Source: Candidatus Omnitrophota bacterium
GTDB lineage: Bacteria > Hinthialibacterota > Hinthialibacteria > Hinthialibacterales > Hinthialibacteraceae
Direction of reading: 5' to 3'
DNA: 64,000 bases
NCBI GenBank assembly: GCA_003598175.1
Contig: QZKN01000067.1
Span: forward strand, 39,726 to 103,725
The notes below the pieces were generated by a model. The model ran no database searches. It saw only the letters and a list, made by a program, of their open reading frames with translations, and was not told where the DNA came from. Position numbers and translations under genes: made by a program. Positions 61,154 to 64,000 of this stretch are shown here, one piece after another. Numbering within the stretch: the stretch's first letter is position 1; each line of letters opens with the position of its first letter.

Positions 61154-61963
61154 TCATTCATCAATCATCATCTGAATTTCGGTCAAATACTTTTTCGGAT
61201 TGCCGCGAAAGATCATTCCCGGCCCCTTCAAATAGATTTCGCGCGACGGCGTTTTCAATTTCAAGTCCTTCTCTTTCGCATACGCGATAATCTTTTCATA
61301 CGACCGTCCCAATTCCTCATACGGCCCCTTATGAATCAAGCTGATGCATTTTCCACCCGGCAAGGTCCTGATATCAATTCCTTCCACCGGCTTTGATTGC
61401 TTGACGGGAATGCAGGATTCAATATCCGCATCGTCTTCCTTATATTCCGCGTCATAATATAAGTTGAACGGTTTGCCGCACATGTAGCGGCCCATACTGC
61501 GGCAGATTTTGCCAATCGCTTTGCCGCAGTCGCAGTATTTGCCTTTAAAGCGAATCCCGGCAATCAATTGATCCTCCACCAGTTTCTCCACGACTTCAAA
61601 CGTTTGTTGTTGACTCATCTTTTGCATCTCCTTTTCATTCGTAATGATGGAATCCAGCGTGTTGACGATCTTCGTATAATTTTCAATTTTAACGGATAAT
61701 AAGTCTTTCTGATTTTCCAGCGCCTCGATGATTTCGGCTTCCTCCGAAACGTGTTCAAGCATGTTCTGAATTTCGGCGAGGCTGAATTCCAACGCTTTGA
61801 GTTCCTGAATCACCCGCGCCTTTTCCACGTTTTGATGGTTGTAATAACGGTATCCCGTATGTTGATCGATCCGGTGCGGAACCAGAATCCCTTTCTCGTG
61901 ATACAGCCGCAACGCTTTGATCGAAAGGCCGGTAATGCGCGAAAATTCGCCGATGCTGAACAT
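61154..61963 (-). CDS. MerR-family regulator with GyrI-like effector domain (BmrR-like)
   Basis: A 269-residue regulator. The N-terminal MerR helix-turn-helix is FSIGEFSRITGLSIKALRLYHEKGILVPHRID then TGYRYYNHQNVEKARVIQELKALEFSLAEIQNML; a dimerising coiled coil runs to about 125; the C-terminal domain is GyrI/BmrR-like (KPVEGIDIRTLPGGKCISLIHKGPYEELGRSYEKI). Such proteins activate efflux or other genes on binding lipophilic cations. AAGGAAAGGA precedes the ATG. A MerR-type operator is directly upstream, implying autoregulation. No efflux pump lies in the window. Confidence 0.92.
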   Translation of the reverse strand: MFSIGEFSRITGLSIKALRLYHEKGILVPHRIDQHTGYRYYNHQNVEKARVIQELKALEFSLAEIQNMLEHVSEEAEIIEALENQKDLLSVKIENYTKIVNTLDSIITNEKEMQKMSQQQTFEVVEKLVEDQLIAGIRFKGKYCDCGKAIGKICRSMGRYMCGKPFNLYYDAEYKEDDADIESCIPVKQSKPVEGIDIRTLPGGKCISLIHKGPYEELGRSYEKIIAYAKEKDLKLKTPSREIYLKGPGMIFRGNPKKYLTEIQMMIDE

Positions 61964-62008
61964 GAATCCTTTCCTTTTGGACAGATAGGTTTGTTGTACT
62001 CGTGATCA

Positions 62009-62039
62009 ACTATACCCTCTGCCCTTGGGGGAGAGTCAA
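62009..62039 (-). promoter_or_regulatory. MerR-type promoter/operator with 19-bp spacer
   Basis: Minus strand: TTGACT (62039-62034), a 19-base spacer, and TATAGT (62014-62009). The spacer is a near-dyad, CTCCCCC and GGGCAGAGGG around AA. Overlong 19-base spacers with a central dyad are the hallmark of MerR-regulated promoters. It drives the MerR gene 45 bases on, so the regulator probably twists its own promoter. Confidence 0.8.
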
Positions 62040-62300
62040 GGACGGCAATAATTTTTTGACAAGATGCGCCGATAAAACAGGAAAGGCATGTGCATCACTC
62101 GCACATCCCGCGGGAGTGCTTTATAGTATGACTGCAAGGTTGTCTCATATCGCTCACGCCGACAAACACGTTGATGTTTCGAAGGGGAGCATCGCGGCAG
62201 GATGTCATACAAAAAAAACATGGAGCGAAAACAAGCGATTGCGATTTAAATGATAAGCGCCGTCATATATTTTGCGAATGAGTGATTTATCCGGTTCCCT
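62040..62300. other. intergenic region, no gene seen
   Basis: A 260-base gap between the MerR promoter and the GT2 gene. Small frames are present (for example in 62002-62253) without a ribosome-binding site or known motif. No clear promoter for the GT2 gene was found. Confidence 0.4.
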
Positions 62301-63470
62301 ATGCTTATGAATTTTCCTGCAACCATCATTTTTTGGGGCTGCTTAAGTCTTCTCCTCTACATTTACGGAGGGTACTCATTAATCCTCTACCTCTTTTCCA
62401 AAATAAAACCGGCGCGCCACGACGTTCGTGAAGATCACACGCCCACCGTCACGATTCTTTTCGCGGCAAGAAACGAACGCGTTTCACTGCCCACCAAACT
62501 CGAAAGCATCCGGCAGTTGGATTACCCGAAAGAGCGGCTGCAAATCCTGATCGCGTCGGATCAATCGACCGATGGCACGAACGAATACCTCGCGCAACAA
62601 CACGATCTCGATTTCGTCGTATTGAATCGCCATGCCGGCAAAAATGCGGCGCTCAATGAATTATTGCCGCGAGCGACGGGAGAACTCCTCTTCTTCACCG
62701 ACGCCAATAACCTTCTTCATCCTCACGCCCTGCGCAACGCTGCGCGCCACTTCGCCGATCCAAGCGTCGGCGCGGTGACCGGCGAATTGATTTATACGCA
62801 GGACAAGGAATGGAACGCCGTCGGGCGCGGAACCGGCCTGTATTGGAAATACGAAAATTGGATCAAACGTTCGGAAAACCGTCTCGGCTCGGTTCTCGTC
62901 GCCGCTGGTTCGATGCTGATCTGCAGAAGGGAAATCATGCAGCCACTCGATCCCCGCATCGCCAATGATTTGGAAATCCCCACCCGCGTCGGCGCAAGGG
63001 GCTATCAGGTTCTCTACGACGCCGACTGCGTGGGATTCGAAAAACCTCACACGGTCGCATGGGAAGAGTTTCACCGCACCTCCCGCATCGTCGCGCGCGG
63101 CTTTCGCGGATTCCTCGTCTTGTTTCCGATCCTGCTTGCGTCCCCTCTGCGTTTCTGGCAGTTTTTCTCTCACAAATTTTTACGCTGGTTTACATTGGCG
63201 TATTGTGTTCTGCTTTTCCGGAGCGCCTGGATTCTGCGAGATGATTGGTTGCCGTTCCTGACGGTTTCCGTGGGAATTGCCGTATTTCTCATTGCATTCA
63301 CGGGAATTTTCATGATCCAACGCGAAATCTCCTCACGCTGGTTTCGTCCATGCTCTCTTTTTGCACACCTTTTCATCATGAATCTCGCCGCGTTATGGGG
63401 AATCATTCTTACTCTCGCCGGCCATGCGCCGGCGACCTGGACCATCCCCCAATCGACGCGGGAAAGTTGA
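62301..63470 (+). CDS. membrane GT2-family glycosyltransferase
   Basis: A 389-residue processive-type GT2 enzyme. An N-terminal membrane segment (IIFWGCLSLLLYIYGGYSLILYLF) is followed by the GT-A domain: PTVTILFAARNERVSLPTKLESI, DQSTDGTNEYL, LLFFTDANNLLHPHAL (D-x-N site) and AAGSMLICRREIM, then EFHRTSRIVARGF (Q/RxxRW-like). Three or four membrane segments close the protein. Relatives make exopolysaccharide or lipid-linked glycan. No ribosome-binding site is obvious before either ATG (62301 or 62307). Confidence 0.88.
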   Translation: MLMNFPATIIFWGCLSLLLYIYGGYSLILYLFSKIKPARHDVREDHTPTVTILFAARNERVSLPTKLESIRQLDYPKERLQILIASDQSTDGTNEYLAQQHDLDFVVLNRHAGKNAALNELLPRATGELLFFTDANNLLHPHALRNAARHFADPSVGAVTGELIYTQDKEWNAVGRGTGLYWKYENWIKRSENRLGSVLVAAGSMLICRREIMQPLDPRIANDLEIPTRVGARGYQVLYDADCVGFEKPHTVAWEEFHRTSRIVARGFRGFLVLFPILLASPLRFWQFFSHKFLRWFTLAYCVLLFRSAWILRDDWLPFLTVSVGIAVFLIAFTGIFMIQREISSRWFRPCSLFAHLFIMNLAALWGIILTLAGHAPATWTIPQSTRES

Positions 63471-63719
63471 CCAGGATGCAAAAAACTCGAAAAAAGGATA
63501 TTATTTATTTGTCTTTTATCATGAAAACCACTATTATATGAGTGTTCAGACATGCTCAGAGAGATCTTCCGTATCCTTCCTGGCATTTGGGCTAAAAAGA
63601 CTTGATGACAAATCAAGGGCTTTTCTTTTCCTGTCCACAGGCGCAACGATATGTGACCGGATCCTCCCGTTTATGTCGACGATTGATTCAGACATGCAAA
63701 AAGTAGAAAGGATTGCAAG

Positions 63720-64000
63720 ATGAAACTGTATGTAGGCGGATTATCGTATCAAGCAACCGAGGATGACTTGCGCCAGGAATTTGAAGCGTTCGGAGAAGTC
63801 GACAGCACAACCGTTATCAAGGACAAATACTCGGGAAAATCGAAAGGCTTCGGCTTCGTGGAGATGGTAAACCAGGAAGAGGCGGAAGCAGCCATGGCCG
63901 GACTAAACGGGAAAGACATGATGGGCCGATCCATTACCGTCAATGAAGCGCGGCCTCGTCCCGAACGGCGTCCCGGCGGCGGCAGCGGCGGCGGCGGACA
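63720..64000 (+). CDS. RRM RNA-binding protein, C-terminus cut by window edge
   Basis: The frame starts at the ATG at 63720 (AAAGGA 9 bases upstream) and is open to the window end. RNP2 is KLYVGGLSY, RNP1 is KSKGFGFVEM; the RRM ends with GRSITVNEARP, then a basic and Gly-rich tail (RPERRPGGGSGGGG) begins. This is the small Rbp type that is often cold-induced. The 249 bases upstream hold no gene; a long 5' leader would be consistent with cold control but no motif is certain. Confidence 0.92.
   Translation, partial: MKLYVGGLSYQATEDDLRQEFEAFGEVDSTTVIKDKYSGKSKGFGFVEMVNQEEAEAAMAGLNGKDMMGRSITVNEARPRPERRPGGGSGGGG

Noticed and set aside
62002..62253. 83-codon plus-strand frame
   Set aside because: Overlaps the MerR operator and has no ribosome-binding site or domain.

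Overview
The window reads as a chromosomal segment of an uncultured-type Gram-negative heterotroph. Two TonB-dependent receptors and several lipoprotein or secretion signals imply an outer membrane. The gene content (Cys-type sulfatase, GH172/DUF2961, a GH36-like alpha-galactosidase, three Gfo/Idh/MocA oxidoreductases, two sodium:solute symporters, SUMF1-domain proteins, TolB-like propellers, pilin-like proteins with N-terminal methylation signals) is typical of PVC-type and neighbouring candidate phyla such as Lentisphaerota, Hydrogenedentota or Sumerlaeota. That placement is inference; the window holds no rRNA or universal marker gene that would settle it. I recognised no tRNA, rRNA, CRISPR array, prophage or IS transposase.

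Layout. 1-3290 (minus): an edge-truncated helical protein and a GH36-like glycosidase. 3329-3977 (minus): a MazF-type toxin with an excisionase-like helix-turn-helix partner. 4261-14230 (plus): eight closely spaced genes, nearly all for exported or membrane proteins: two TolB-like propellers, two SUMF1-domain proteins, an AlgI-like MBOAT acyltransferase with an AlgJ/SGNH partner, and two tandem paralogues of an unrecognised 550-620 residue exported family. This is the strongest candidate for an undescribed system. 14263-26405: sugar metabolism, with a GT4 glycosyltransferase, three Gfo/Idh/MocA oxidoreductases, a DegT aminotransferase, two symporters, and an exported family with one intact gene and one decayed copy. 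26606-34901 (plus): a sensory cluster of two TonB receptors, a YfiR-like periplasmic protein, a HAMP histidine kinase, a receiver protein and a receiver-kinase. 34898-38335: an exported unknown, MazG, an RmlD-like reductase and an Rpn-type nuclease. 38512-43342 (minus): a complete hoxEFUYH bidirectional NAD-linked [NiFe] hydrogenase operon. 44433-59006: mostly exported proteins (metzincin-like protease, ThuA-like, GH172, CBM9-like, sulfatase with a helical repeat tail, DNRLRE, two pilin-like proteins) plus Uma2 and an unusually long NDK. 59920-64000: a TacAT-type toxin-antitoxin pair, a MerR regulator with a legible operator, a GT2 glycosyltransferase and an edge-truncated RRM protein.

How it fits together. 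Polysaccharide attack (sulfatase, GH172, GH36-like) is matched with sugar import and oxidation (symporters, Gfo/Idh/MocA) and with outer-membrane uptake linked to two-component signalling. The Hox enzyme would let the cell dispose of or recover reductant as H2. Gaps between genes are rich in palindromic repeats of at least five families. Three exported proteins end in the same short W-x-I-Y motif, which may be a sorting or anchoring tag.
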